Assembly (NCBI GenBank): GCA_020851565.1
Contig: JADZCN010000031.1
Span: 51,962-115,961, forward strand
From: Acidobacteriota bacterium
Lineage (GTDB): Bacteria; Acidobacteriota; Vicinamibacteria; Vicinamibacterales; UBA2999
Direction of reading: 5' to 3'
DNA: 64,000 nt
This document shows, in pieces, positions 1-10,577 of this stretch. Position 1 is the stretch's first letter. Each line of letters opens with the position of its first letter. The position numbers were made by a program, and so were the translations under genes. The notes under the pieces were generated by a model. That model had not been told where the DNA came from. It saw only the letters and a program-made list of their open reading frames with translations, and made no database searches.

Positions 1-15
1 GCGGCTCCAGTGGGA

Positions 16-1095
16 TCAGGCGGCGAGATAGCCGTAGATGGTGAACACCACCATGTAGGCCAGCGCGAGGATGCCGCCGATGGTGACGAGCTTGCTGGAG
101 CGTCCCTCGGCCGCGCCCCGGTCGAGGAAGGGCAGGAACAGCAGCACGAGCGCGGCCAGGCCGAAGCCGAGCACGCCCAGCACCTCGCCCTCGATACCGA
201 GGATGTGCGCGGGGAGCAGCTTCAGCACCTGGAACATCGCGAGGAAGTACCACTCGGGCCTGATCCCCGCCGGCACCGGCGCGAACGCGTCGGCCTTGGT
301 CCCCAGCTCCCACGGCAGGAAGAGCGCCAGCGCGGCCAGCACCGCCAGCGCCACGTACCACCACATCACGTCGTGCAGCACGTAGTGGGGGAAGAACGGG
401 ATCTGCGGCGTCTTCGCGCCGGCCTTCTCGCGCGCCTCGACGCTGGGCGGCACGCTCATGCCCTGCCGCTGGATGAACAGCAGGTGCATGCCGAGCACCA
501 CGGTGGTCATCGCCGGCAGGATGGCCACGTGCAGCCCGTAGAACCGCGTGAGCGTGGCGCCCGTCACCTCGTCCCCCCCGCGGAGGAAGCGCACCAGGAA
601 GTCGCCCACGAACGGAACCGCACCGGCGATGCCCGTGCCCACCTTCGTGGCGAAGAAGGCGAGCTCGTTCCACGGCAGCAGGTAGCCGCTGAAGCCGAAC
701 CCCATCATGATGAACAGCAGCAGCACGCCGGTCACCCACGTCAGCTCGCGCGGCCTCCTGTACGAGCGCAGGAACAGCGTGCTGAACAGGTGCACGAACG
801 CCATGAAGATCAGCAGGTTCGCCGACCAGCTGTGCAGGTTCCGGATGAGCCATCCGAACTCCACCTGCGAGACGATGAACTTCACGCTCTCGTAGGCCTC
901 GCCGGCGCTGGGGCGGTAGTAGAGCAGCAGCAGGATCCCGGTGGCCACCTGCACGCCCACCAGGAACAGCGTGATGCCACCCATGTAGTACCACACGCTG
1001 TGCCGATGAACCGGCACGCTCTTCTCTTCGACGAAATGCCGGATGGCGGTCAGGTCCAGCCGTTCGTCCAGCCACGCGATGAGTTGCTGTGTCAT
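16..1095 (-). CDS. Cytochrome b (bc-type quinol oxidase complex)
   Basis: 359 aa; multi-TM; motifs [54 protein letters not shown] typical of cytochrome b N- and C-terminal domains; adjacent Rieske gene. Confidence 0.95.
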   Translation of the reverse strand: MTQQLIAWLDERLDLTAIRHFVEEKSVPVHRHSVWYYMGGITLFLVGVQVATGILLLLYYRPSAGEAYESVKFIVSQVEFGWLIRNLHSWSANLLIFMAFVHLFSTLFLRSYRRPRELTWVTGVLLLFIMMGFGFSGYLLPWNELAFFATKVGTGIAGAVPFVGDFLVRFLRGGDEVTGATLTRFYGLHVAILPAMTTVVLGMHLLFIQRQGMSVPPSVEAREKAGAKTPQIPFFPHYVLHDVMWWYVALAVLAALALFLPWELGTKADAFAPVPAGIRPEWYFLAMFQVLKLLPAHILGIEGEVLGVLGFGLAALVLLFLPFLDRGAAEGRSSKLVTIGGILALAYMVVFTIYGYLAA

Positions 1096-1117
1096 TGCCC
1101 CGGCTCCTTCGCCCCGA

Positions 1118-1588
1118 TCAGGTGCGGGAAATGACGACTTCTTCCTGGCCGGGCTCGCCGCGCAGGTTCACCGCGAAGGCGTCCAGCGGGCGCGGAGGCG
1201 GCCCCGAGACATTGTTGCCCGCCAGGTCGTAGAGCCCGTTGTGGCACGCGCACCAGATCTGCGAGGTGTCGCCCTTGTACTGCACCGTGCAGTCAAGGTG
1301 CGTGCAGATGGCCGAGTACGCGCGGAACTGGCCGTCGGGCATGCGGATCAGGATGGCAGGCTTCGAGCCGAACTTCACGATCGCACCCGAGTTGGGCCTG
1401 AACTCCGCCGCCTTGCCGGCAATCACGCTGTTGGTCGCGGCCTCGACGGTCGCCGGCGGATTGAGATAACGCCAGAGCGGATAGAGAAACGACGCGGCGG
1501 TCGAAACGAAGCCGAGACCGAGGACGATGTCGAGGAAGCTTCGGCGTTGGATCGTGCCGGGCCCCGAAGGCCTGTCCGAGGCGGACAT
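1118..1588 (-). CDS. Rieske [2Fe-2S] iron-sulfur protein
   Basis: Motifs CTHLDC and [10 protein letters not shown]-terminal [13 protein letters not shown] signal/TM; directly upstream of cytochrome b on same strand (ORF extends to 1621; Met at 1588 preferred). Confidence 0.93.
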   Translation of the reverse strand: MSASDRPSGPGTIQRRSFLDIVLGLGFVSTAASFLYPLWRYLNPPATVEAATNSVIAGKAAEFRPNSGAIVKFGSKPAILIRMPDGQFRAYSAICTHLDCTVQYKGDTSQIWCACHNGLYDLAGNNVSGPPPRPLDAFAVNLRGEPGQEEVVISRT

Positions 1589-1758
1589 ACCGGTATCCCC
1601 ACAGCGGCAGGTGCAGTGCAACGGGTTGGGGACCGAGTGGCGGGCCGCGAGCCGCCACGCGGAGTATACGCGCCATCGGCCGCGCCGGAAATGGATTGTG
1701 GAGGTAGAATCCGCGCCAGCGGCCGCACCGGTCCCCCGGCCGCGCGGAGGGTAGACGC

Positions 1759-3459
1759 GTGCAGCAGCCCCCGTCTTCGCTGGTGGACCAGGTCCAGGCG
1801 CTCACCGAGCGGCTCGCGGTCGTCGAGGCCCGGCTGTCGGCGCTCGAGGCCCGCCGGCCGGCTCCGGCCGGCGAGCCGGCCGAATACGACATCCTCCCGA
1901 CCGTCGCCGTTCCCCGCGTCGACGCGCTCCGCCTCACGACGGCCCTTGGCCGATCGTTCATCGTGCTCGGCGGCGCATTCCTGCTGCGGGCGCTGACCGA
2001 CGGCGGCGCGTGGCCGCCCGCGGCCGGCGTGACACTGGGCCTGGTCTACGCGCTCTCGTGGATGATGCTGTCGGATCGTGCGGCAGGCACCGGCGACCGC
2101 GTGCGCGCCATCTTCGACGGCGGCACCGCCCTCGTCATCGGCTTCCCGCTCATCGCGGAGGCGACCTTCCGCTTCGGCCTGTTCACGGCGGAGGCGGCGG
2201 CCGTGGTGCTCACCGCGTTCACGGCGGTTGCCCTGGTCGTGGCCCATCGTGCCGGCCTGCAGACCCTGGCGTGGATGGGCACCGTCGGCGGGATGATGAC
2301 GGGCCTCACGTTGATGGTGCGGCTCGGCGTCGTCGCGCCGTACTCGATCTACTTCACCGCGCTCGGGGTCGGAACACTCTGGCTGGGCTACCTCCGGGAA
2401 TGGAAACTGCTGCGGTGGCCCACCGGCCTGCTGGCCGCAGGCGGCGTGCTGGGCGTCACCTCCCGCGCGCTCTCGGTGCCGCCCGTCGATTCGGCGCTGA
2501 GCGCCTGGGCCGCGCAGGGCCTGCTCGTCGTCGGCTACTTCGCCTCCGTTGCCATCCGCACGCTGGTGCGCGGCCGCCAGGTGATCGTCTTCGAGGTCGC
2601 CCAGACGGTGCTGGTGCTGCTGGTCGGCGTGGGCGGCGCCGTGATGGTCAGCCGCTCGATGCAGGCCGGCGGCGGGACGCTCGGTCTCGTCCTGGCGTTG
2701 CTCGGCGCCGTCGCATACCTGGTGTCGTTCCGCTTCATGCCGCGCGATGCGCGCGGCGCGCTGAACTTCTACTTCTACAGCTCGCTCGCCATCGTCTTCG
2801 CGCTGACCGGTGTCGAGACCGCGCTCGGAGGGGCGGCCCGCGCGCTGGCCCTCACCGGCTTTGCCGCGATGCTGGCGGTGGCGTGGTCGCGGACGGGCCG
2901 CGTCACCCTGGGCGGCCATGCGGCCGTGGCGCTTGCCGCTGCTTCGGCATCCGGGGGGCTGATGGCGCTCTTCGAGTCGGCGTTCGCCGGCGAGTTCCCG
3001 GTTGCCGCACTGCTCTGGACCGCGGGCCTCACGCTGGCGGTTGCCGTGCTCGTGAGCGGCAGCCATGCGTCGGAAGCGCACCCCGGCCGCCTCGTCGCCG
3101 CCGACGTCCCTGCCCTGGCCATCGGCCTGATGGCGGTCATTGGGACCGCGGCCTTCCTCACCCTCGCTGTGGCTCGTGCGCTGGAAGCGGTGTCGTCCGC
3201 CGCGATGGATCCCGGCACGCTGGCCACGGTGCGCACGGCCGTGCTCTCGATGATGGCCGTGGGCGCCGCCCTGCTCGATCGGCCCGGTCGCTTCTCGGCC
3301 ATCGGCCGGCTGGCCTACCCGCTGCTGGCGCTGACGGGCCTGAAGCTCGCGCTCGTGGACCTGCGCGCCTCGTCGCCGGCGACGCTGTTCGTGGCGCTGG
3401 CGTGCTACGGGGTGGCGCTGGTCATGGTGGCCCGCCTTCGTCGCGTGGCTGCGCACTAG
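1759..3459 (+). CDS. Multi-TM membrane protein, DUF2339-like
   Basis: N-terminal coiled coil (LVDQVQALTERLAVVEARLSALEAR) followed by many hydrophobic helices. Confidence 0.6.
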   Translation: MQQPPSSLVDQVQALTERLAVVEARLSALEARRPAPAGEPAEYDILPTVAVPRVDALRLTTALGRSFIVLGGAFLLRALTDGGAWPPAAGVTLGLVYALSWMMLSDRAAGTGDRVRAIFDGGTALVIGFPLIAEATFRFGLFTAEAAAVVLTAFTAVALVVAHRAGLQTLAWMGTVGGMMTGLTLMVRLGVVAPYSIYFTALGVGTLWLGYLREWKLLRWPTGLLAAGGVLGVTSRALSVPPVDSALSAWAAQGLLVVGYFASVAIRTLVRGRQVIVFEVAQTVLVLLVGVGGAVMVSRSMQAGGGTLGLVLALLGAVAYLVSFRFMPRDARGALNFYFYSSLAIVFALTGVETALGGAARALALTGFAAMLAVAWSRTGRVTLGGHAAVALAAASASGGLMALFESAFAGEFPVAALLWTAGLTLAVAVLVSGSHASEAHPGRLVAADVPALAIGLMAVIGTAAFLTLAVARALEAVSSAAMDPGTLATVRTAVLSMMAVGAALLDRPGRFSAIGRLAYPLLALTGLKLALVDLRASSPATLFVALACYGVALVMVARLRRVAAH

Positions 3460-3634
3460 CGACCACGGCGCGGCGATGCCGGCTGGCCGTCATCGACGGG
3501 TGTCCCCGGCCGTGCCAGTGGTGCCAGGAGCGGCGCAGTCCCCCAGATCTCACCTCGCCACCTTGGCGTCAACCTTGCAGCCGCGTCACACCGGGCGCTA
3601 TCAGGCCTCGGGTCCCCGCCAGAAGGAGTCCGCC

Positions 3635-4552
3635 ATGAAGGACCCGGCATCGTCATTACCTTTCCAGGCCCGTAGGACCGGACGGTCGAGGCTGTTGCTC
3701 GCCACCACCGTCGCCCTGACACTGATGGTCGGCGCGTGCGGGGACGATGGACCCTCGTCGCCGACCGGGCCGACACCGACACCAACACCCGCCACGACAC
3801 GCATCATCGCGCTCAGTGGCAACCTGGCCTTTGGCGACGTCCCCGTGGGCAGCAGCCGTGATGCCACCCTCACCATCAGGAACACCGGAAATGCCGTGCT
3901 CACGATCACGAGCCTGACGGCGCCGGGCGACCTGGCGGACCTGCTGACGGCGGACTGGACCAGCGGCCAGGTGGCGGCTGGGGCCTCGCAGGCGGTGACC
4001 ATCCGGTTCACCCCCACGCAGCCGGGCTCCTACAGCGGCACCCTGGCCGTCAACGGCGACCAGACGAGCGGGACGAACACGATCGCGGTTTCCGCGACCG
4101 CGACAGGAGGTGCGTTCTCGGGCGACTGGCTTGGCGGGCACATCATCACGGCGTGTGACGGCACGGGATCGGCGCAGGACCTGATCTGCAGCGCCGCCCG
4201 CGGCGAGTTCCCCGTGGGCTCGAACATGCTCTTCGCGGCGACACTGCAGCAGACGGGCAGCAGCGTCTCCGGGACCGTGAACCTGGCCGGGCTCGAGGGC
4301 ACGATGAGCGGGACCGTCGTCGGCGGCGTCCTCTCGTTGCAGGGCACCGCCACGGGAGAGGGTTTCACCGCCGTCGTGACAAGGTGGAGCACCACCGTGT
4401 CGGGCAACACGATGAGCGGCGCGATCGACTACGACCTGCGCTTCGTCAATGTCCCGGGCGTGGCCAGCATCCGCTCGACCCTTTCCGACGTGACTCGCCT
4501 GACGACGACAACCCGCACGAGCACGATGAAGCCCATCCGCCTGAGAACCTGA
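3635..4552 (+). CDS. Secreted lipoprotein with choice-of-anchor-D / ASH-like domain
   Basis: Lipobox-like LTLMVGACG; NLAFGDVPVGSSRDATLTIRNTGNAVLTITSL...FTPTQPGSYSGTLAVNGD typical of this beta-sandwich; ATG 3635 in frame with ORF 3476..4552. Confidence 0.75.
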   Translation: MKDPASSLPFQARRTGRSRLLLATTVALTLMVGACGDDGPSSPTGPTPTPTPATTRIIALSGNLAFGDVPVGSSRDATLTIRNTGNAVLTITSLTAPGDLADLLTADWTSGQVAAGASQAVTIRFTPTQPGSYSGTLAVNGDQTSGTNTIAVSATATGGAFSGDWLGGHIITACDGTGSAQDLICSAARGEFPVGSNMLFAATLQQTGSSVSGTVNLAGLEGTMSGTVVGGVLSLQGTATGEGFTAVVTRWSTTVSGNTMSGAIDYDLRFVNVPGVASIRSTLSDVTRLTTTTRTSTMKPIRLRT

Positions 4553-4620
4553 GAACCCGAGAACCCCCGAACCCCCGAACCCCAGAACCCCAGAACCCCA
4601 GAACCCCAGAACCCCAGAAC
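4541..4620. repeat. Degenerate 9-bp tandem array (GAACCCC[A/G]-type units)
   Basis: Direct reading: gagaacctgagaacccgagaacccccgaacccccgaaccccagaaccccagaacc...; lies between convergent genes. Confidence 0.9.
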
Positions 4621-4625
4621 CGTTT

Positions 4626-5342
4626 CTACCGCTTGATCGTGGCGGACCCGCTGAACGTCTTGAAGCGGAAGCTCGCGCTGCCGCCGCCGTTCAGCTCTCC
4701 GCGGAAGTTCCGTCGGCCGCTCGTCTTCAGCGTGACCGGCAGGTCGCTGTCGAAGCGGCCGCTGAAGCTGTCGAAGTCGATGGATCCGCGCGCACTGTCG
4801 GGCAGGCGCAGTCGCGCATCGCCGCTGAAGCTCTCGATGTCCAGCCCATCGCCGTCGTTCCACGTGCCGGCATTGAGCTCGATGTCGCCGCTGAAGGTCT
4901 TCAGCCGGTGCGCCCCCTGCACGTTCTCCACCTCGATGGGCGCGCTGAACGAGTTGACGTCGAGGCGCATGCTGGACGGCACCTGGATGTCGAAGTCGGT
5001 CTCGACGACGTTGTCGTTGTCGCGTTCGACGACCTGGTGGTTGGCGTTCACCTCGACCGAGTTGCCGTTCTGCCGCACCTCGATCTGGATGTCGCGCAGC
5101 CGGTCGGCACGGGCCCGGCGGACGGCGTGAATCACCACCTGGTTGCCGCCGGTGCCGCGGATGGTCACGCGGCCGGAAAACGTGCGCAGGCGGAACGTGC
5201 CTCCGGGCTGCACGCTGAGCGTTCGGTCGAAGGTTTCCTCCTGCCGGGACTGGGCGGAGGCAGGGACGGACGCGGCAACGAACACGGCCAGGCACGCGGC
5301 GGCCAGGCCGGCGGGACGCGTGAAACGGGCGGAACGGGTCAT
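4626..5342 (-). CDS. DUF4097-family secreted beta-strand repeat protein
   Basis: Signal peptide MTRSARFTRPAGLAAACLAVFVAASVPASAQ; repeated F-SG-DG/DFDSFSG/FKTFSGSATIKR strands. Confidence 0.75.
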   Translation of the reverse strand: MTRSARFTRPAGLAAACLAVFVAASVPASAQSRQEETFDRTLSVQPGGTFRLRTFSGRVTIRGTGGNQVVIHAVRRARADRLRDIQIEVRQNGNSVEVNANHQVVERDNDNVVETDFDIQVPSSMRLDVNSFSAPIEVENVQGAHRLKTFSGDIELNAGTWNDGDGLDIESFSGDARLRLPDSARGSIDFDSFSGRFDSDLPVTLKTSGRRNFRGELNGGGSASFRFKTFSGSATIKR

Positions 5343-5473
5343 GATTACCTCTTCGGGCGGCAAGTCCGGCGCGCCCGTCAAGAGCAGTAGACGGGAGGCG
5401 CTCGCGAAACGTTGACGCCCCCGGACCACCGATCGGTTTCCGGGCGGAAGCAGACCTGTGGCAAAGTGCTCCC

Positions 5474-7117
5474 GTGCCGGGTGCCTCGCCACGGCCGCTG
5501 CCCGAGCCGCGGGCCCCTCACATCGTGGCACTCGGCGCCGGCTACGCCTCGCTCTTCGCCTATCGGGCGCTTGCGCCCCTGCTCCGTGCCGGCCGCGTGC
5601 GGATGACGGTCATCGACCGCAACAACTACCACTGCTTCCACGGGCTGGTCCCCGAGGTGCTCGGGGGCACCCTGCAGGCCAACACGATCCTGAGCCCCGT
5701 GCGCCGCCTGTTCCGCCATGCACGGTTCTGCTACGGCGAGATCACGGGCATCGACGTCGCCGCCCGGCAGGTCACCTTCGGCCGCGGTCTCGATGGCAAG
5801 GAGTTCGTCGTCCCGTACGATCACCTGGTGGTGGGCCTCGGGACCGTCGACGAGCTCCGCCGCATTCCAGGCATCGCCGAGCACGCGCTGCAGCTCAAGT
5901 CGTTCCCCGAGATCCTCGAGCTCCGGCATCGCCTGATCACGATGCTGGAGCTCGCCGACATCGAGACCGATCCCGAGGAGGTGGAGCGGCTCCTCACCTT
6001 CGTGGTGGCCGGCGGCAATTATGCCGGTATCGAAGTGGCGGGCGAGCTCTCCGACCATCTCCCGCGCCTCGCGCGGCAGCGCTTCCCGAACGTTCCCGTC
6101 GAGCAGATCCGCATCGTCGTCGTCCAGTCCGGCCCGCGCATCCTGCCGGAGCTCGCCGAGCACTACCCGGGCCTCCAGGCGAGCGCGGAACGGACGCTCG
6201 CCGGCAACCCGCACGTCCGGATCCTCACGGGCGTGCGCCTTGCCTCGGCCACCACGGAAGCCGCCGTCCTCAGCACCGGCGAGCGCGTGCCGACGCGGAC
6301 CATCATCAGCTGCATCGGGACGGCGCCTTCTCCGCTTCTGGACCAGATTCCCGCCGTGCGGGACGGCCTGGGCCGGCTGGTCGCCGACGCGTGCCTTCGC
6401 GTCCAGGGCGTCAGCGACGTCTGGTCGGCGGGGGATTGCGCGGCGGTGCCGCACCCTGACGGCGGGACCGTTCCGCCCCTGGCGATCTGGGCCATGACCG
6501 CTGGCCGGCAACTCGGCCGCAACATCGCGGCCACCCTTGCCGGCCGGGAGCCCCGACCGTATCGCTTCACCGGCCTCGGCGACGCCTGCGTCCTCGGGCA
6601 CCGGCAGGCCGTCGGGCACTTGAAGGGCATCCAGCTGACCGGCCTGGTGGGATACATCGGCTGGCGCTACTTCATGGTGCGGTACCTGCCCGCATGGGAG
6701 AAGAAGGTCCGCCTCGTCGTGGACTGGCTGCTCGCGCCCTTCTTCGGGCGCGATCTCATCGACACGCGCGTGCACCGTCCGATCGATGTCGTGTCCGTCC
6801 TCTACGAGCCGGGCCAGGACATCGTCCGGGAGGGCGATATCGGGCACGAGCTGTACATCATCCGCTCCGGCGAGGTCGAGGTCTGGAAGCGCCGGGGCGA
6901 GAGCCCGGGCAGCGACCTGGTGGCCACGCTCGGCCCAGGCGAGCGGTTCGGAGAAGTGGCCGTTTTCCGAGGGGTGCGCCGCACGGCCACGGTCCGGGCG
7001 CGCACGCGCGTCGAACTGCTCCGCGTGCGGCGGGACGCGGCGGTGGCACTCACCGAATCGAGCGCGGACATTGCGCGCACGCTGGCGGCCGCAGGGCCCG
7101 GCACCCACGGGAGATAA
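5474..7117 (+). CDS. Type II NADH dehydrogenase-like FAD/NAD(P) oxidoreductase with C-terminal cyclic-nucleotide-binding domain
   Basis: Rossmann start IVALGAGYASLFAYRAL; NNYHCFHGLVPEVLGG; VWSAGDCAAVPHPDGG; C-terminal CNB motif ELYIIRSGEVEVWKR...FGEVAVFRGVRRTATVRA. Confidence 0.88.
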   Translation: MPGASPRPLPEPRAPHIVALGAGYASLFAYRALAPLLRAGRVRMTVIDRNNYHCFHGLVPEVLGGTLQANTILSPVRRLFRHARFCYGEITGIDVAARQVTFGRGLDGKEFVVPYDHLVVGLGTVDELRRIPGIAEHALQLKSFPEILELRHRLITMLELADIETDPEEVERLLTFVVAGGNYAGIEVAGELSDHLPRLARQRFPNVPVEQIRIVVVQSGPRILPELAEHYPGLQASAERTLAGNPHVRILTGVRLASATTEAAVLSTGERVPTRTIISCIGTAPSPLLDQIPAVRDGLGRLVADACLRVQGVSDVWSAGDCAAVPHPDGGTVPPLAIWAMTAGRQLGRNIAATLAGREPRPYRFTGLGDACVLGHRQAVGHLKGIQLTGLVGYIGWRYFMVRYLPAWEKKVRLVVDWLLAPFFGRDLIDTRVHRPIDVVSVLYEPGQDIVREGDIGHELYIIRSGEVEVWKRRGESPGSDLVATLGPGERFGEVAVFRGVRRTATVRARTRVELLRVRRDAAVALTESSADIARTLAAAGPGTHGR

Positions 7118-7122
7118 CCGCA

Positions 7123-9461
7123 TGACCATGCGTGAGATCACGAGCACGATCCTGGCAGGCCTGCTTCTCGTGTGCGTCGGCTGCAACGAGCCGCCCCCGG
7201 TGGACGAGGCCATGGCGGCGGGGAAGACGGCCGACGACTTCCCGACGGCCACGACGGACCTGTTCGCAGGAATGGACAACGGCATCGCGTTGACACCCGA
7301 CGAGATCGAAGGCCGCAACACCTGGATGATGTGGACCGGCGGCAACGAGCGCTTCTGGGATGTCATGGCGCAGCGCGGCTATGGCCTCGTCGACTTCCTG
7401 AAGACCATCGACTCGCGCAAGCGAGCACAGCGGTTCGCCGAGCTGGGGGTGATCAACGAGCCCGGCTTCCGCGCCGCCACCGCGCCTGACGAGTTCGGCC
7501 TGCATATCGACGTCCCGGAGGGCGAGCCCCCAGCCGGCGTGGACCCGGCCGTCTACGGCCGATCCACGGGTGTGATCGGACTCCGGCTGTTTCCGAACCC
7601 GCAGTTCGATGCCGCCGCCCGCGCGCGCTGGGATCCAGCGCGCTACTTCAACGACCCGTCCTACTATCGCGATCCCGCGCTCGTCCGCCCGTACCGGGTG
7701 GGGATGACGTGCGCGTTCTGTCACGTCGCGTTCCATCCACTGCACCCGCCCGCCGACGTGGCCAGTCCCTCCTGGGCGGAGCTGTCGGGCACGATCGGCA
7801 ACCAGTACTTCAGGACGCTGGGCGTCTTCGGCGGTGACGCCGGCCCCGACCACCTCTTCCACCAGCTGCTGCGAACGTCCCGCCCCGGGGCGCTCGACAC
7901 GTCGATCATCGCCACCGACCACAACAACAACCCGAACATCATCAACTCCATCTACCAGGTCGCCGCGCGGTTGCGCGTGGCCGTCGAGGAGCCGGTGGAG
8001 GGCGGGGCACTCCTGCTGACGGCCGACGGCGGGGAGCGCCGCCATGTGCCGCACGTGCTCGTGGACGGGGCCGACTCGGTGGGCGTCCAGGCGGCGCTCA
8101 ACCGGGTCTTCGTCAACATCGGGACTTTCAGCGAGGAGTGGCTGCGCGACCACAACGCCATCATCGGGTTCCGCACACCGCGGCCGTTCCGCATCGCACT
8201 CGCGCGCACGAACTCGGTGTACTGGCAGGTCACGGAGCGGCGCTCGCTGAAGCTCGCGCAGTACCTGGCGAAGGCCAGCGGCCCCATGTACCTGAAGGAC
8301 GCGCCGGGCGGCGAACGGTACCTCACTGCGGACACGGCGCTCGTCGACCGCGGCAAGCGGGCATTCGCCGAGCGCTGCATGGCGTGCCATTCCAGCAAGC
8401 GCCCGAACGACGGGATCGAGCGGCGGCCGGAAGATTTCGCGAGCTGGGCCCGCAGCGATGCGTTCCTCGACTGGGCGCGTGCCGAGGTGATGAAGCCCGA
8501 CTTCCTCCAGGACAACTTCCTTTCCACCGACGCCCGCTACCCGGTCACGCTGCTCCAGACCAACGCGGCGCGCGCCCTGCAGAACAACGCCGTGGCCGGC
8601 GGGATCTGGGAGGACTTCTCGTCGCTCACCTACAAGCGCACGCCGTCGGTGGGGCAGATAGAAGTCCTCGACCCGTTCTCCGGGCGCACGGTTCCCTTCG
8701 AGATGCCGGCGGGCGGCCCGGGTTTCTACCGCGTTCCGACACTGGTCGCCATCTGGGCGGGCGCGCCCTTCCTGCACAACAACGCGCTCGGCGACTTCAA
8801 TGGCGACCCGTCGGTCGAGGGCCGGATGCGCGCCTTCGACGACGCGATGACGAAGATGTTCTGGGAGGCCAGGCGCCCCGGAACGATCGCGCGGACGACG
8901 ACACGGTCGTGGCTCACGTTCCCGGCCGCGGACCTGCCGGTGCTGGTGGAAGGCATCGTGCCGCGGGCGCGCGTGTTCCTGCGTTTCCCCTGGCTGCTGC
9001 CGCTGGCGCTGGTGCTCGCGGCGGTCGCGCTCTGGCGGGGCGCCGGCCGCGCCTCGGGCTCGCTGTGGCGTCGAGGCGGGCGGCTGGCCGGCGGGCTGGC
9101 CGGCGCTGCGGCACTGGTCCTGCTGCCGCTCAACTGGTTTGCCGCAGGACGAATGGGCGATCTGCGGGTGGGCCCGTTTCCCGCGGGCATCCCGGTCGGG
9201 GTGATCTCGAACCTCGACCCGCACGCATCGCCCACGCGCCTCCTGCCGGCGATGTGGAGGATGCACCGGGTGATGTCGCGCATCGAGTCGGAAGGGCTTG
9301 CGGACGAGGATGCGGCGCGCCTGCTCGAAGCCGAGGCCGCACCGGCGCTCCGCGCGCTCAGCAAGAGCCCCGACTGGGTGGAGGATCGCGGCCACTATTT
9401 CGCGTCGGGATTGTCGGACGAGGACAAACGCGGGCTGATCGAGTTCCTCAAGACGTTTTGA
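7123..9461 (+). CDS. RoxA-like di-heme cytochrome c lipoprotein
   Basis: Lipobox LLLVCVGC; two CxxCH motifs (CAFCH at 7710-7724, CMACH at 8376-8390); RoxA-like blocks HPLHPPADVASPSWAELSGTIGNQYF and TSRPGALDTSIIATDHNNNPNIINSIYQVAARLRVA; C-terminal TM segment. Confidence 0.75.
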
Positions 9462-9521
9462 ATCGCCGACGTTTCGGTTGTGTGGCATCATCCGCACGCC
9501 AACGTCGGGGAGCTCATTCAG

Positions 9522-10571
9522 ATGGACATGCAGGCAGGCGTCGACCGGGCCGATCGATACGCGTTCAACGGCACATTCGTGAAGGATTGGGTTCTCACGC
9601 GCAAGTTCGGCCGGCAGAGCTCGGACCGGCGCCAGCGCTGGCACGATCGGATGGTCCGGAAGATGGAAGGACAGCCGCCCGGCCGCGAGCTGACCGTCGA
9701 GCGACGGGTGGGCCTCACCGCGGAGGAGTTCCGACGTGAGTACTTCCTGACGGGGAAGCCCGTCGTGCTCGAAGGCGCCGGCCGCGGGTGGCCAGCGGTG
9801 AAGAAGTGGACGTTCGAGTTCCTGATGGAGCGCTGCGGCCAGGACCGGGTGGACGTCCTCGACGGGCACAACTGGAAGGTCAGCCGCCGTGAAGGCGACG
9901 ACGTCGTGAGCACGGAAGAACGCGGGATGCAGGTCAGGGAGCTCCTCGCGGCGGCGCGCACCGGCAGCGGGTGGTACGGCGCGTTCATGGAACTGCTCGA
10001 CAAGTACGAGGACCTGCGCCGGGACATCGATCTCGACTTCGTGCGTCGTTACGGCTGCATGGACGCCCGGGTGCCCTGGCAGCAGAACATCCTGGCGAAG
10101 ATGTACGTCGGCGGGCCGATGACCGCGACGTCGCTGCACTGCGCGCCGGTGATGAACCTGTACCTGCAGGCCTACGGCCGGAAGCGCTGGGTGCTGATTT
10201 CGCCCCGGTTCTCGCCGTTCATGTACATGGGCCTCTCGAAGGGCGGCAACTGGCAGTCGCGCGTGGACTTCCGCAACCCCGACTACGACGAGTGCCCCCT
10301 GTACAGGTACGTCGATCGCTACGAGACGGTGCTCGAGCCCGGGGACGTCCTGTGGAACCCGCCCTGGGTCTGGCACGGCGTGCAGAACCTCACGGAGTCG
10401 ATCGCGGTCAGCATGTGGTGGTTCAACGTGACCCGAAGCTTCGGGAACAACCCGGTGCTCACGCCGCTCGTGGCGCTGCTGGGCGACCCCAACCCGATCA
10501 TGATCCAGCTGGGCCTGCACAAGGACACGACGGAGAAGGCCTCCGCATTCTCGGTGCACCTGAACAAGTAG
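9522..10571 (+). CDS. Cupin_8 / JmjC-like (FIH-like) protein
   Basis: LHCAPVMNLYLQAYGRKRWVL...SRVDFRNPDYDECP...YETVLEPGDVLWNPPWVWHGVQNL resembles the FIH core block order. Confidence 0.75.
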   Translation: MDMQAGVDRADRYAFNGTFVKDWVLTRKFGRQSSDRRQRWHDRMVRKMEGQPPGRELTVERRVGLTAEEFRREYFLTGKPVVLEGAGRGWPAVKKWTFEFLMERCGQDRVDVLDGHNWKVSRREGDDVVSTEERGMQVRELLAAARTGSGWYGAFMELLDKYEDLRRDIDLDFVRRYGCMDARVPWQQNILAKMYVGGPMTATSLHCAPVMNLYLQAYGRKRWVLISPRFSPFMYMGLSKGGNWQSRVDFRNPDYDECPLYRYVDRYETVLEPGDVLWNPPWVWHGVQNLTESIAVSMWWFNVTRSFGNNPVLTPLVALLGDPNPIMIQLGLHKDTTEKASAFSVHLNK

Positions 10572-10577
10572 CGGCGC

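Noticed and set aside
4541-4620. Rho-independent terminator between convergent genes
   Set aside because: No stable inverted repeat with a U tract; it is a simple tandem array
7050-10559. 1169-aa antisense ORF (and similar long antisense ORFs such as 1423..3456, 10680..12329, 14127..15641, 16519..18651)
   Set aside because: His/Arg/Pro/Gly-rich translations without recognisable domains, lying opposite genes with clear family motifs; typical of high-GC DNA with few stop codons
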